NCBI RefSeq assembly: GCF_001766675.1
Contig: NZ_MJLT01000056.1
Location: forward strand, 124,001-188,000
DNA from: Arthrobacter sp. SW1
GTDB taxonomy: Bacteria; Actinomycetota; Actinomycetes; Actinomycetales; Micrococcaceae
Direction of reading: 5' to 3'
Length of the DNA: 64,000 nt
Below, in pieces: positions 8,815 through 17,608 of this stretch (within the stretch, counting starts at the first letter, position 1; every line of letters starts with the position of its first letter). The notes beneath the pieces are model-generated. The model was not told the origin of the DNA. It saw only the letters and a program-made list of their open reading frames with translations, and ran no database searches. The translations under genes were made by a program, and so were the position numbers.

Positions 8815-9696
8815 TCAAGGTCCGCCCGAGTACCGTTCCAGCCAGCGCCGGGCCTGTCCGGCGATCCGCCGTTTCTGCGCGGCCAACTTCTCCGCGGCGT
8901 CCGCCGTCCGCCCCGCGCGCCGCGCATCCTGCTCCGCGGTAGCGAGCTCTTCCTCCAGGGAGGCGAGCCGCTCCCTGAGGTCCTTCATCTCCGCTTGGAG
9001 ATCCCGACGCCGGATCGTCGCCTCTTCCAGGACGCGTGTGGCTTCGGCAAGCTCCGCCTCTGCCTGTTCCGCCGCGCGCTCGGCGTCCTCGGCTTTCGTC
9101 CGCAGGCTGTCGCGGGCTGCCGCGCTGCCCGCAGAAGCGCCGCCGTCGTCCGCTTTCCGGGAAGGCGCAGGAGGCGCGGCAGGAACGGCGCCGCCTTCCA
9201 CTGCTACCGCACCCGACAGGTCCACCGCGTCGACGCCGTCGCCCTCCAGCCCGCGCACCAGCAGCCCGCTGCGGACGGCCGCCGCAGCCGCCTCATCGCC
9301 GAGCGCGGCACGCAGGGTTTCGGTCACATCGCTCGCCGCAGCGGCGCTGAGCCGCACACCGAGACCGGCGGCGATGTCATCGGCTTTCCCGACGGCGGCC
9401 GCCAGTATGTGCGGACGTTGCTGTCCGAGTTCACGCAGCTTGGCCGGATCGAGTTCCGCTTGCGCCTGCCGCAGGGCAGCACCCAAGGTGAGCAGCTCAT
9501 CGAGTTCCGCGGCGCCGCTGCGTGCCAGCATGTTGACCGCCCACGCCGCGGCGCCGGGCTTTGGCAGGCGTCCGATCTGCGCGGCCAGTGCAGAGTCGCC
9601 GGAGGCCTTTGCTTCCTTGGCGCGGGCATTGCGGGCGGCGATGAAGCCGGCGGGCAGCAGCCCGTACAGTTCTGCTGCCACCGCACTCAGCTCCAT
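8815..9696 (-). CDS. Coiled-coil protein of unknown function
   Basis: This 293-residue protein has an Ala/Leu-rich helical N-terminal half (MELSAVAAELYGLLP...). A flexible Pro/Gly/Ser linker sits around residue 180, and a long heptad-like charged helix follows (about 195-285; ERAAEQAEAELAEATRVLEEA). I set the start at the ATG that lies 7 nt after a TAGGAT box, which fits a leaderless transcript; the open frame runs further upstream without a convincing start. I do not recognise a named family. It is probably cytoplasmic. Confidence 0.7.
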   Translation of the reverse strand: MELSAVAAELYGLLPAGFIAARNARAKEAKASGDSALAAQIGRLPKPGAAAWAVNMLARSGAAELDELLTLGAALRQAQAELDPAKLRELGQQRPHILAAAVGKADDIAAGLGVRLSAAAASDVTETLRAALGDEAAAAAVRSGLLVRGLEGDGVDAVDLSGAVAVEGGAVPAAPPAPSRKADDGGASAGSAAARDSLRTKAEDAERAAEQAEAELAEATRVLEEATIRRRDLQAEMKDLRERLASLEEELATAEQDARRAGRTADAAEKLAAQKRRIAGQARRWLERYSGGP

Positions 9697-9773
9697 GCGG
9701 AGCATCCTAGCGGCAAGGACTGACAGCCGGAACGGACGCCGTCGGCAGAAGCCGCTGGCCGCAGCGCGGAGAG

Positions 9774-10277
9774 TTAAGCCATGGCTGTGTGCGCGGCGCT
9801 GTGTGAATCCAGGGTTTTGGAATAGCACTGGGACCCGGCCACGCCAACATACGGCCCGAAATTGGGCACGGGCGCGAACCCCGAACTTTCGTAGAAGCTC
9901 CGCCCGTCGGTCTGCGCCGAACCCGCCTCCGCCGTGATCATCCGATATCCCCGGGAATGTGCCAAGCCCTCCAGGCTCGCCAGGATCGAACTGGCCACCC
10001 GGGATCCCCGGGCGTACGGCACCACGTAGAGCCGCTTGATCTCCACGGTGTGCTCATCCACGATCCGCAGCCCGCCGCATCCCAGCGGCTGCCCTGAACA
10101 TTTTTCGTACGCCACCACGAAGACCGCGGTGTCGGCCTCCGACGGTGCCGGGCCGGGTTCATGGGCTGAGGTGCCGAAGCGGGAATCGAGCTCGGCCTGC
10201 TGGGCAGCGCGGAGGTCGGCACCCACGGGGTTTGCCCAAGTGACCTGACGGATATTGAGCCGCGGATTGGTCTGCAT
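9774..10277 (-). CDS. GNAT-family N-acetyltransferase
   Basis: This 167-residue protein has the GCN5 fold signature. The strand VFVVAYEKCSGQPLGCGGLRIV leads into EIKRLYVVPYARGSRVASSIL, the acetyl-CoA pyrophosphate loop in variant form, and then FYESSGFAPV. It transfers an acetyl group to an unknown amine. A clear SD (AAAGAGGT) precedes the ATG. Neighbours give no clue to the substrate. Confidence 0.88.
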   Translation of the reverse strand: MQTNPRLNIRQVTWANPVGADLRAAQQAELDSRFGTSAHEPGPAPSEADTAVFVVAYEKCSGQPLGCGGLRIVDEHTVEIKRLYVVPYARGSRVASSILASLEGLAHSRGYRMITAEAGSAQTDGRSFYESSGFAPVPNFGPYVGVAGSQCYSKTLDSHSAAHTAMA

Positions 10278-10381
10278 CGCTACCTCTTTCGCCGGAGGGG
10301 GTTATGCACACCAAGCCTAGGAAGCAGCGGTTACCGCCGTGTTTCTTCCGCGTAAGGGTCCGGAGAACTGCGGACGGCGGG

Positions 10382-11038
10382 CTAGAGCGCCTCGCCGGTG
10401 GGGTCCTCCGCGGTCGGATCCGCGAGAGCAAGCCCGCCCACCGGGATCCGGTCCCAGTGCAGCACGCGCCAGCCCTGCTCCGGATCGCCGTCCAGCACCA
10501 CGATGCCGGTGTTGGGCAGTTGGTGGGTTTCGGCGAAGAGGGTGTCGATGTCTTCGCCGCGACGGCCTGCCCAGCAGCGGATGGCGGCGCCGTGGCTGAC
10601 AATCGCCGCGGTTGCGTGGCCCGCGGCCGCCACCTTGTTCACTGAGGCGTCGAAACGCTCGAAGAAGTCGTGGCCTGTGAAGGCGCCGGGCATGCGCACG
10701 TCCAGGTCTCCGCCGGCCCAGGCGAAGACCGTGCCCATGTACCGCATATGCGATTCATGGTCCGTGTTCTTCTCCAGCGCCCCGGCCTCGATCTCATGCA
10801 CACCGTCCAGGACGACGGGTTCCAGCCCGCATTCCTTGGCCAGCGGTGCGGCGGTCAGCTGGGTCCGCAACAGCGTGGAGGTGTAGATCGCCTCGATGTT
10901 TTCATCGGCCAATGCTTCCGGCAGGGCGGCGGCCTGGCGCTCGCCGAGCTCTGTCAGGCCAGGGCCCGGGAAGGCGGTGTCCAGCTGGCCAAGTACGTTG
11001 CCGGGAGTCTGGCCGTGGCGGATTAGCAAGAGCCTCAT
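10382..11038 (-). CDS. Histidine phosphatase superfamily protein
   Basis: This 218-residue protein opens with the phosphoglycerate-mutase-type RHG motif LLLIRHGQTPGN. The catalytic His is in this motif. TELGERQAAALPEAL follows, and a second catalytic His lies in AIVSHGAAIR. Such proteins are phosphomonoesterases of varied specificity. The ATG lies 6 nt after TACAGT, consistent with leaderless transcription. It is upstream of, but separately transcribed from, its minus-strand neighbours. Confidence 0.9.
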   Translation of the reverse strand: MRLLLIRHGQTPGNVLGQLDTAFPGPGLTELGERQAAALPEALADENIEAIYTSTLLRTQLTAAPLAKECGLEPVVLDGVHEIEAGALEKNTDHESHMRYMGTVFAWAGGDLDVRMPGAFTGHDFFERFDASVNKVAAAGHATAAIVSHGAAIRCWAGRRGEDIDTLFAETHQLPNTGIVVLDGDPEQGWRVLHWDRIPVGGLALADPTAEDPTGEAL

Positions 11039-11079
11039 GCTGGCACTGTACTAGCGGTGGCTGACAGGATGCGGAAACG

Positions 11080-11140
11080 ACGACGGCGGCGGGCCGGGAC
11101 GCCCTGTCCATGGGGCTGTGTCCCGGCGCGCCGCCGTCGT
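11080..11140 (-). terminator. Terminator-like long hairpin after purB
   Basis: Arms 11080-11100 and 11120-11140 pair over 21 bp with a single mismatch around a 19-nt loop. It lies 40 bp beyond the purB stop on the minus strand. There is no clear T-run. Confidence 0.65.
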
Positions 11141-11180
11141 GATCTGCTGGGAGGGGCCGCCCGGACGCGGCCCGCGCAGC

Positions 11181-12620
11181 TTACTTGAGGTGGTCCACCA
11201 GCTGGTCTGCGATGCCGGTGTAGCCGCCCGGGGTGAGCGCGAGCAGGCGTGCCTCGGCGTCGGCCGAGAGGCCCAGGCCGGAGACGAATTCCTTCATGCG
11301 GTCCGCGTCCACACGGTGCCCGCGGGTGAGGTCCTTGAGGCGTTCGTACGGGTTTTCCATGCCGGGGACGCCCGCGATCGCTTCGGCGCGCATGACCATC
11401 TGGATGGCTTCGCCCAGGACTTCCCAGTTGGTGTCGAGGTCGCCGGCCAGGACCTCCGCGGCGACATCGAGGGCCTTCAGGCCCTTGGCGACGTTGGAGA
11501 TGGCCAGCAGGGAGTGGCCGAACGCCACGCCGATGTTGCGCTGCGAGGAGGAGTCGGTGAGGTCGCGCTGCCAGCGGGAGGTGACCAGCGTGGCGGCCAG
11601 GGTGTCCAGCAGCCCGTTGGAGATCTCCAGGTTCGCTTCGGCGTTTTCGAAGCGGATGGGGTTGACCTTGTGCGGCATGGTGGAAGAGCCGGTGGCGCCT
11701 GTAACCGGGATCTGGCGGAAGTAGCCGATGGAGATGTAGCTCCAGATGTCCGTGCAGACGTTGTGGAGGATCCGGTTGAAGCGGGCGATGTCCGAGTAGA
11801 GCTCAGCCTGCCAGTCGTGGCTTTCGATCTGGGTGGTGAGCGGGTTCCAGGTGAGGCCCAGGCCTTCGACGAAGGACTTGGACACGGCCTGCCAGTCGGC
11901 GCCCGGAACGGAGGCGACGTGCGCGGCGTAGGTGCCGGTGGCGCCGTTGATCTTGCCCAGGTATTCGGTCTTGGCAATACGGTCCAGCTGGCGGCCCAGG
12001 CGGTGCGCGATCACGGCCAGTTCCTTGCCCAGCGTGGTGGGCGTGGCGGGCTGGCCGTGGGTGCGGGACAGCATGGGCACGGCGCGGTTTTCCTCCGCCA
12101 TGGCCTCGATCTGGCCCACCAGGGAACGGGCGGCCGGCAGCCAGACATCCTCCACGGCGCCCTTGATGCCCAGGGCGTAGGACAGGTTGTTGATGTCCTC
12201 GGAGGTGCAGCCGAAGTGGACCATGGCGGTCAGGTTTTCGATGCCGATGGCCGGCAGGCGGCGGCTGATGTAGTACTCGACGGCCTTGACGTCGTGCACA
12301 GTGACGGCCTCGATTTCGGCCAGTTCCGCAACCGCGGCGGCATCGAATTCAGTGACGATGCCGCGCAGCTTCTCCTGCTGTTCCGCGCTCAGGGGGCCGG
12401 CGCCGGGCAGCACGCTGTTGCCGGTCAGGTGGATCAGCCATTCGACCTCGACGGCCACGCGGTCGCGGTTGAGGGCGGCCTCGGACAGGTAGTCGACCAA
12501 TGGCGCGACGGCGGACTGGTAGCGGCCGTCCAGGGGGCCGAGGGCAATCTGTTCCGGCGACGCGGCGAGGGCCAGGCGTCCGGAGGGCGTACGGGTAACA
12601 GCGGCGGCGGTTTCAGGCAT
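11181..12620 (-). CDS. purB: Adenylosuccinate lyase
   Basis: This 479-residue enzyme of the fumarase/aspartase superfamily carries the signature SSTMPHKVNPIRFEN. It also has LDGRYQSAVAPL near the N-terminus and SRTHGQPATPTTLGKE with the catalytic His. It acts twice in purine synthesis, releasing fumarate from SAICAR and from adenylosuccinate. The length fits the longer PurB branch (like E. coli, 456). The gene stands alone, without other pur genes. An out-of-frame ATG 20 nt upstream opens a 7-codon frame that overlaps the start; it may be chance. Confidence 0.96.
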   Translation of the reverse strand: MPETAAAVTRTPSGRLALAASPEQIALGPLDGRYQSAVAPLVDYLSEAALNRDRVAVEVEWLIHLTGNSVLPGAGPLSAEQQEKLRGIVTEFDAAAVAELAEIEAVTVHDVKAVEYYISRRLPAIGIENLTAMVHFGCTSEDINNLSYALGIKGAVEDVWLPAARSLVGQIEAMAEENRAVPMLSRTHGQPATPTTLGKELAVIAHRLGRQLDRIAKTEYLGKINGATGTYAAHVASVPGADWQAVSKSFVEGLGLTWNPLTTQIESHDWQAELYSDIARFNRILHNVCTDIWSYISIGYFRQIPVTGATGSSTMPHKVNPIRFENAEANLEISNGLLDTLAATLVTSRWQRDLTDSSSQRNIGVAFGHSLLAISNVAKGLKALDVAAEVLAGDLDTNWEVLGEAIQMVMRAEAIAGVPGMENPYERLKDLTRGHRVDADRMKEFVSGLGLSADAEARLLALTPGGYTGIADQLVDHLK

Positions 12621-12819
12621 GGGCCAATTCTTTCATGAACTGCCGCCGGCGCCTTAAGCGGAGCCGGCTATGTGAATACCGCCGCGGCCTGTCCTCCACA
12701 GCCGGCTTGTCCACATAGCGGCCGACGGTGGTTCCGCGCCGTCGGCGGGCGGCAATAGCGTCGGTGGACAAGCGGAAGCGGAAGGGCCGTTTCCGAAGAC
12801 CGGCAAGGAGGCAAGGCAG

Positions 12820-13128
12820 ATGGGGAAGCTGATGATGGCAGCGGCGGAAGGTACCTTCGACCCGGCGATCTGCGCTCCGCATGGCTTCGAGGTCCATGAC
12901 CTTGCCCGCCGCGTGGCACAGTGCGCCGATGAGGCGGACGGAGTCCTGTCACAGCTCGGCCGTCTGCTGATGGAGCAATGGCAGTCCCCGGCGGGGGACG
13001 CCTACCGCAGGACCCTCGCCGTCCACATGGGGAGTCTTCGGAATGCGCGCGATGCGCTGCAGGAGGCCAGTGCGGTGGTCACACGCCATGCAATGGAACT
13101 TGCCGCCGTCACGAGGCGGGGTTTCTGA
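12820..13128 (+). CDS. WXG100-like small helical protein
   Basis: This 102-residue, almost wholly helical protein contains EQWQSPAGDAYRRTL near its middle. This is a W-x-x-x-A-G-x-x-Y variant of the WXG100 turn seen in ESX/type VII secretion partners. AGGAGG lies 8 nt before the ATG. Its TGA overlaps the ATG of the next gene by one base (TGATG), so the two are translationally coupled. Size, turn motif and pairing suggest a heterodimer partner or chaperone for the next protein. Assignment to WXG100 is by pattern only. Confidence 0.65.
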   Translation: MGKLMMAAAEGTFDPAICAPHGFEVHDLARRVAQCADEADGVLSQLGRLLMEQWQSPAGDAYRRTLAVHMGSLRNARDALQEASAVVTRHAMELAAVTRRGF

Positions 13129-14585
13129 TGGCCGAGATCTGGCCCCAAAACGGCACCGCGCTGCGTCCGGTGGAGCGTCCACCCGACGGAAACCTGCGCG
13201 TCCGCGGCGGCATCGGCGGCATCCGCTTCCAGTTCGAAGAGCTGCTCGCCGGGGCCAATGCCCTCGACGGTGCAGTCCGGCAGCTGGCCGCCATCGCCGC
13301 CGAAGCGGACGCCGTCCGGCACGCCCTCTTTCCTTCCCAGATGGAGGCGTACGACAGCGGCAGCAGGGCGATCATCGCCGTCGGGGAAAGCGGTGACGCC
13401 GTCGTCCGGGCGTGCGACAGCATCGGGCACACCAGGGACCAGGTGCGTGCCAGTTACCGCGAGTACGAATACACCGAGGCCATGAACGCCATCCGGTTGC
13501 GCACGGGGTTCCTCTACCCGGTTCCGCAGGAGGGCGTTGGGTTGTTTTCCGGGGGTTCCGGAACCCATCTTGGCGATGTCGACCGCGCTGAACACCTGGT
13601 GGCCCAGGTGCCGCTGATCGTAGGGACCTTGCTCGGCTCCGTCATCGGGGTACCCATGCTCGGGCAGCTTGCCGGTGCCCTCGCCGGCAAGACTGACGTG
13701 CGGACCATCCTGAAGACTGTCGCGGGCCTGCCCGGGCTCGAGTTCCTGAAGCCGCGGGCTGTCGCGGCGGAAAAATTGGAGACAAGCGTGGGGCCGGTGG
13801 ATACCTCTCCTGCCGGGCTGCTACGGCGGACCGGGGAATTGCACGGCGCAGGCCAGGGGGAAATTGCCGTGATCAAGGTGGAAGGCGCGGGCAGCAAGCC
13901 GGCGTGGGTGGTCCTCGTCCCCGGGACGCAGCCCGGGCATCCCCCGGGTGGAAGCAATCCAATCGACGAAGGTGGAATTGTCGATGCGCTCGGCTACGAC
14001 TCCGCCCACCTCGCGCCGGCGATCATGGCGGCCCTGAGGGAAGCTGGAGCGGATGCCGGGGACATGGTCGTTGCGGTAGGCCACAGCCAGGGAGGCGCGC
14101 ACGTTATGAACCTCGCAGCCAACAAGGCCTTCCTCGCCACGTATGACCTCAAATATGTCCTGACGGCCGGCTCCCCGGTCGGCGGCATCACGCCGGCTCC
14201 CGGAATCAGCAGCCTGCACCTGGAACACAGCCAGGACTGGGTCCCGGGCACGGATGGAGTCCCCAACCCGGACACCCGGGACCGGGTGACGGTAACGCTG
14301 GAAAACCCGGTCCGGACCCCGGACGGTGAAAGTCCCGGGCTGGGTCCGGGCCATCGCCTGGAAACTTATGCAGAAGGCGCCGAGCTTGTTGAGGCCAGCC
14401 GGGATCCCTCGCTGCTGGCATCCACCGCAGTCCTTGCTGGCGTGATCGGTAAAGGAAAAGCGACGGCGGTGACCCGCTTCAAGCTCACCCGGGAACCCAT
14501 GCAGCAGCGGCCCAGGCCCTCGCAGCTTCCGGAGCAGGACAGGCCGCGGATCCCGGCGAACCGTTCCATGGCCGGGCCGCGTTGA
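13128..14585 (+). CDS. Alpha/beta-hydrolase with WXG100-like N-terminal helical region (lipase/esterase-like)
   Basis: This 485-residue protein has a helical N-terminal region (about 1-125; IRFQFEELLAGANALDGAVR) like ESX substrates, then a hydrophobic Gly-rich patch (about 160-185). An alpha/beta-hydrolase domain follows. The nucleophile elbow GHSQGGAHV gives the Ser, and likely Asp and His partners are in HSQDWVPG and GPGHRLETY. The Pro/Arg-rich tail is probably disordered. No N-terminal signal peptide is seen. The layout resembles type VII-exported lipase effectors, but no secretion ATPase gene is nearby and the substrate is unknown. It converges with the next gene at 13 bp distance. Confidence 0.75.
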   Translation: MAEIWPQNGTALRPVERPPDGNLRVRGGIGGIRFQFEELLAGANALDGAVRQLAAIAAEADAVRHALFPSQMEAYDSGSRAIIAVGESGDAVVRACDSIGHTRDQVRASYREYEYTEAMNAIRLRTGFLYPVPQEGVGLFSGGSGTHLGDVDRAEHLVAQVPLIVGTLLGSVIGVPMLGQLAGALAGKTDVRTILKTVAGLPGLEFLKPRAVAAEKLETSVGPVDTSPAGLLRRTGELHGAGQGEIAVIKVEGAGSKPAWVVLVPGTQPGHPPGGSNPIDEGGIVDALGYDSAHLAPAIMAALREAGADAGDMVVAVGHSQGGAHVMNLAANKAFLATYDLKYVLTAGSPVGGITPAPGISSLHLEHSQDWVPGTDGVPNPDTRDRVTVTLENPVRTPDGESPGLGPGHRLETYAEGAELVEASRDPSLLASTAVLAGVIGKGKATAVTRFKLTREPMQQRPRPSQLPEQDRPRIPANRSMAGPR

Positions 14586-14597
14586 ACTTGGCCCGGT

Positions 14598-15026
14598 TCA
14601 GCGCCGGTGGGCTCCGGGGATGCGGTTGGCCACCATCGAAATGATGCTGATGATGATCGCTGCGAGAACCGCGGTCCAGAAGAAGGAGTCGATGGTCAGG
14701 TGGACGGGGGTGTAGCTGCTCAGCCATGCGGTCAGGTAGAGCATTGCCGCGTTGATGACGATCGTGAACAGGCCCAAGGTCAGGATGGTGATGGGGAGGG
14801 AAAGCAGCTTCACGAGCGGCCGGACGAAGGCGTTGACGATCCCGAAAATCAGGCCGATAAAGAGGTACGCGAGGATGATCCCCAGGGTTTCACCGCCCTG
14901 CGTGATGCCGGCATTGTTGACGGCGTTGCTCGTGGCCGTGGTGGAAATATCCAGGCCGGGAAGGAGCCAGCTGGCCACCCAGAGGGCAAGGCCGTTGATC
15001 AGGACTCGGACAATGAATGCACCCAT
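14598..15026 (-). CDS. Phage-holin-4_2/YvlD-family small membrane protein
   Basis: This 142-residue protein has four membrane helices and the family pattern LFIGLIFGIVNAFVRPLVKLLSLPITILTLGL split over helices 2-3. Despite the family name these are ordinary chromosomal membrane proteins in Actinobacteria and Bacilli, and nothing phage-like surrounds it. Function is unknown; Bacillus relatives belong to envelope-stress regulons. Confidence 0.85.
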   Translation of the reverse strand: MGAFIVRVLINGLALWVASWLLPGLDISTTATSNAVNNAGITQGGETLGIILAYLFIGLIFGIVNAFVRPLVKLLSLPITILTLGLFTIVINAAMLYLTAWLSSYTPVHLTIDSFFWTAVLAAIIISIISMVANRIPGAHRR

Positions 15027-15149
15027 GCGCCCATGCTGTCACAACCCGGCCCTGTCCCACATCGGCCCCATCCCGCATCGGCTCAAGGGGCCTCCGTCTC
15101 ATGGCGGAAAACCTGACCCCGGAAAAGACGGCCAAGTAGGCTTGGAACC

Positions 15150-16268
15150 ATGACTTCTTCTGACATTGCGCAGGACGGCGTGCGGCCCCGCCCCGTGGTC
15201 GACAGCCTCCCCAAATACGCGGCAGGGAAGCCTCCGGCGGTGATCGAAGGCCTGGCCAGTTACAAGTTGTCCTCGAATGAGAACCCACTGCCGCCCATCC
15301 CTGCGGTGCTCGCGGGCATCGCCGACCAGACGGACATCAACCGCTACCCCGATCCGCTTGCAACGAAGCTGCGGAACGCGCTCGCGGCCTTCCTCGATGT
15401 TCCCGCCGAGGACGTGGTCACCGGCGCAGGAAGCCTCGGAGCCCTGAACCAGATCCTCGCAGCGTTCGCCGGGCAGAATGCTGACGGCAAGGCCGACGAG
15501 GTGATCTACGCCTGGCGCTCGTTCGAGGCCTACCCCATCTGCGTGGGCCTCGCCGGTGCCGAAAGTGTGCGGATCCCGCTGCTCCCGGACGGACGGCACG
15601 ACCTCGAAGCGATGGCCGCAGCTGTTACGGTGCGCACCAAGGTCATCCTGCTGTGCACACCGAACAATCCCACCGGTCCCATCCTCACCGCGGAGGAGAC
15701 CGAGCGTTTCATCCAATCGGTTCCCGCCGGCGTCGTGGTGGTCATTGACGAGGCTTACCAGGAATTCGTCCGCGACGCGGGCGCGGTGGACGGCATCCAG
15801 CTCTACCGGAAGTACCCCAACGTTGTGGTGCTGCGGACTTTCTCCAAGGCGCACGGCCTCGCCGGTCTCCGTGTCGGCTACAGCGTGTCCGGTCCGGAAA
15901 TCACCCAGCACCTCCGGGTTGCCGCCACTCCGTTCGCGGTCTCGCAGATCGCCGAACGGGCGGCCGTCACCTCGCTGGAACATTTCGATGAGGTGGCCGA
16001 GCGTGTCCAAGGGCTCGTGGACGAGCGCGAACGCGTCGTATCGGGTCTGCGTGAGCTCGGCTGGTTTGTTCCGGAGGCCCAGGGCAACTTTGTCTGGCTC
16101 AACCTCGGGGTGCACAGCGCAGACTTTGCGGAACTGGCCGGAGAGCAGGCCCTCTCGGTCCGCGCCTTCGCAAACGAGGGCGTCAGGGTCAGCATCGGTG
16201 AGGTCGAAGCGAATACGCGTTTCCTGGATCTCTGTGCCGGATATACAAATGCGCCACAGCCTTTGTAG
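15150..16268 (+). CDS. PLP-dependent aminotransferase, HisC/aromatic (Pat) type
   Basis: This 372-residue fold-type I aminotransferase has the PLP lysine in RTFSKAHGLAGLRVGY (Lys233). SSNENPLPP near the start, CTPNNPTGP and VVIDEAYQEF are also present. These are shared by histidinol-phosphate and aromatic-amino-acid aminotransferases. No his genes are nearby; the next operon encodes a 2-oxoacid dehydrogenase, which favours a role in amino-acid/2-oxoacid exchange (aromatic or branched-chain). The ATG lies 7 nt after TAGGCT and has no SD, so it is probably leaderless. Confidence 0.88.
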   Translation: MTSSDIAQDGVRPRPVVDSLPKYAAGKPPAVIEGLASYKLSSNENPLPPIPAVLAGIADQTDINRYPDPLATKLRNALAAFLDVPAEDVVTGAGSLGALNQILAAFAGQNADGKADEVIYAWRSFEAYPICVGLAGAESVRIPLLPDGRHDLEAMAAAVTVRTKVILLCTPNNPTGPILTAEETERFIQSVPAGVVVVIDEAYQEFVRDAGAVDGIQLYRKYPNVVVLRTFSKAHGLAGLRVGYSVSGPEITQHLRVAATPFAVSQIAERAAVTSLEHFDEVAERVQGLVDERERVVSGLRELGWFVPEAQGNFVWLNLGVHSADFAELAGEQALSVRAFANEGVRVSIGEVEANTRFLDLCAGYTNAPQPL

Positions 16269-16288
16269 TGGTTCACAAATGTCTTTGG

Positions 16289-16316
16289 GCCCCTTACTGC
16301 GGATAAAGTAAGGGGC
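16289..16316 (+). terminator. Hairpin after the aminotransferase gene
   Basis: A 10-bp perfect stem (GCCCCTTACT with AGTAAGGGGC) surrounds an 8-nt loop, 20 bp after the stop. There is no T-run, so it may be a weak terminator, an attenuator of the next operon, or an operator. Confidence 0.55.
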
Positions 16317-16325
16317 GAAAGCCAA

Positions 16326-16363
16326 ATATTCCATTTGGGGAATGCATTCCTCAAATGGAATAT
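16326..16363 (+). promoter_or_regulatory. 38-bp near-perfect palindrome, probable operator of the E1-E2 operon
   Basis: The axis is between 16344 and 16345. All 19 base pairs match except one G/T pair (16338 with 16351). The outer arm is ATATTCCATTTG and its complement; the core GGAATGCATTCC is itself a perfect palindrome. It is AT-rich in a GC-rich genome and ends 48 bp before the E1alpha start. The size suits a dimer-of-dimers regulator (for example Lrp/AsnC or TetR type). Confidence 0.7.
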
Positions 16364-16411
16364 ATCAGCGAAAAATGCTCAGCGTCGGCTGCGGCAGGCA
16401 AAGGAGACGGA

Positions 16412-17608
16412 ATGGGCTCAACCCAATTGCCCACCCCGGGAATCGACGGTCTCGGTCAGCAGTTCCTCGAGGGAACGGCATCCGGAGACCCCGCAGCGGG
16501 GATGGTCCAATTGCTCGGGCCGGACGGCACGCTCGGCAGTGATCCGGTGTTCTCGGACTACGCCAAGCGGCTCGAACCGGAGCAGCTCCGCGGCTTTTAC
16601 GCGGACATGGCCAAGATCCGGCGCTTCGACCAGGAAGCCACCGCCCTGCAGCGGCAGGGCGAACTGGCCCTCTGGGTTCCGCTCACCGGACAGGAAGCCG
16701 CCCAGATCGGCTCCGGCCGCGCCAGCCAGCCGCAGGACTACATCTTCCCCACGTACCGGGAACACGGCGTCGCGCTGACCCGCAACGTGGACCTCGCGGA
16801 ACTGCTGAAGCTCTTCCGCGGCATCTCCAACGGCGGCTGGGACCCCAACGAAAACAACTTCCACCTCTACACCCTGGTCCTCGCCGCCCAGACCCTCCAC
16901 TCGGTGGGTTACGCAATGGGCATCCAGCGGGACCAGAAGCTGGCCGAGGCTGCCGGCTCCAACGATCCCAAGGCGGCCGTCCTGGCCTTCTTCGGTGACG
17001 GCGCGAGTTCCGAAGGCGATGTCCACGAGTCCATGGTGTTCGCCGCGTCCTACAACGCGCCGGTGGTGTTCTTCTGCCAGAACAACCACTGGGCTATCTC
17101 GGTTCCCACCGAGGTCCAGACCAAGATCCCGCTCTTCAACCGCGCCAAGGGCTACGGCTTCCCCGGCATCCGGGTGGACGGCAATGACGTCATCGCGGTC
17201 CACGCCGTCACCGAGTGGGCCCTGGAGCACGCCCGTGAAGGCAAGGGCCCGGTGCTGATCGAGGCCCACACCTACCGCCTGGGTGCCCACACCACGGCGG
17301 ACGACCCCACCAAGTACCGCCTCTCGGACGAAGAGAACGAATGGCGGAGCAAGGACCCCCTGGACCGCCTGGAGAAGTACCTCCGCGCCGAAGGCCTGGC
17401 GGATGACGCCTTCTTCGAACAGGTCAAGCAGGACGGCAACGAGCTCGCTGCTTATGTCCGCAGCACTGCCCTCGCGCTGCAGGCGCCGGACATCCACGAT
17501 GCCTTCGCCGGTGTCTACGCCGAGCCGCATCCTCTGGTGGATGAAGAGCAGGCGTGGTTCCGCGAATATGATGCAGGCTTCGAAAGCGAAGAGGAGGCGG
17601 GTCGCTGA
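16412..17608 (+). CDS. 2-oxoacid dehydrogenase E1 component, alpha subunit
   Basis: This 398-residue thiamine-diphosphate enzyme subunit binds the cofactor through a GDG...NN motif (FFGDGASSEGDVHES to FFCQNNHW). HTYRLGAHTTADDP is the phosphorylation-loop region of eukaryotic relatives. With E1beta it decarboxylates a 2-oxoacid and transfers the acyl group to E2. Actinobacteria usually make pyruvate dehydrogenase with the homodimeric AceE, so this alpha/beta type is more likely branched-chain 2-oxoacid dehydrogenase. I chose the ATG after AAGGAGACGG; an upstream ATG lies inside the 38-bp palindrome and is unlikely. Confidence 0.92.
   Translation: MGSTQLPTPGIDGLGQQFLEGTASGDPAAGMVQLLGPDGTLGSDPVFSDYAKRLEPEQLRGFYADMAKIRRFDQEATALQRQGELALWVPLTGQEAAQIGSGRASQPQDYIFPTYREHGVALTRNVDLAELLKLFRGISNGGWDPNENNFHLYTLVLAAQTLHSVGYAMGIQRDQKLAEAAGSNDPKAAVLAFFGDGASSEGDVHESMVFAASYNAPVVFFCQNNHWAISVPTEVQTKIPLFNRAKGYGFPGIRVDGNDVIAVHAVTEWALEHAREGKGPVLIEAHTYRLGAHTTADDPTKYRLSDEENEWRSKDPLDRLEKYLRAEGLADDAFFEQVKQDGNELAAYVRSTALALQAPDIHDAFAGVYAEPHPLVDEEQAWFREYDAGFESEEEAGR

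Noticed and set aside
12617..12640. Seven-codon upstream ORF overlapping the purB start as a regulatory leader peptide
   Set aside because: It has no SD, no biased codons and no hairpin; the overlap is probably chance.
14598..15026. Holin-family name as a sign of a prophage
   Set aside because: The family is common on bacterial chromosomes; no phage structural, lysis or integrase genes are nearby.
15150..16268. hisC of histidine biosynthesis
   Set aside because: No other his gene is adjacent and the motifs are shared with aromatic aminotransferases, so no symbol is given.
16355..16411. N-terminal extension of E1alpha from an upstream ATG
   Set aside because: That ATG lies in the 38-bp palindrome without an SD, while the later ATG has AAGGAG at the right distance.
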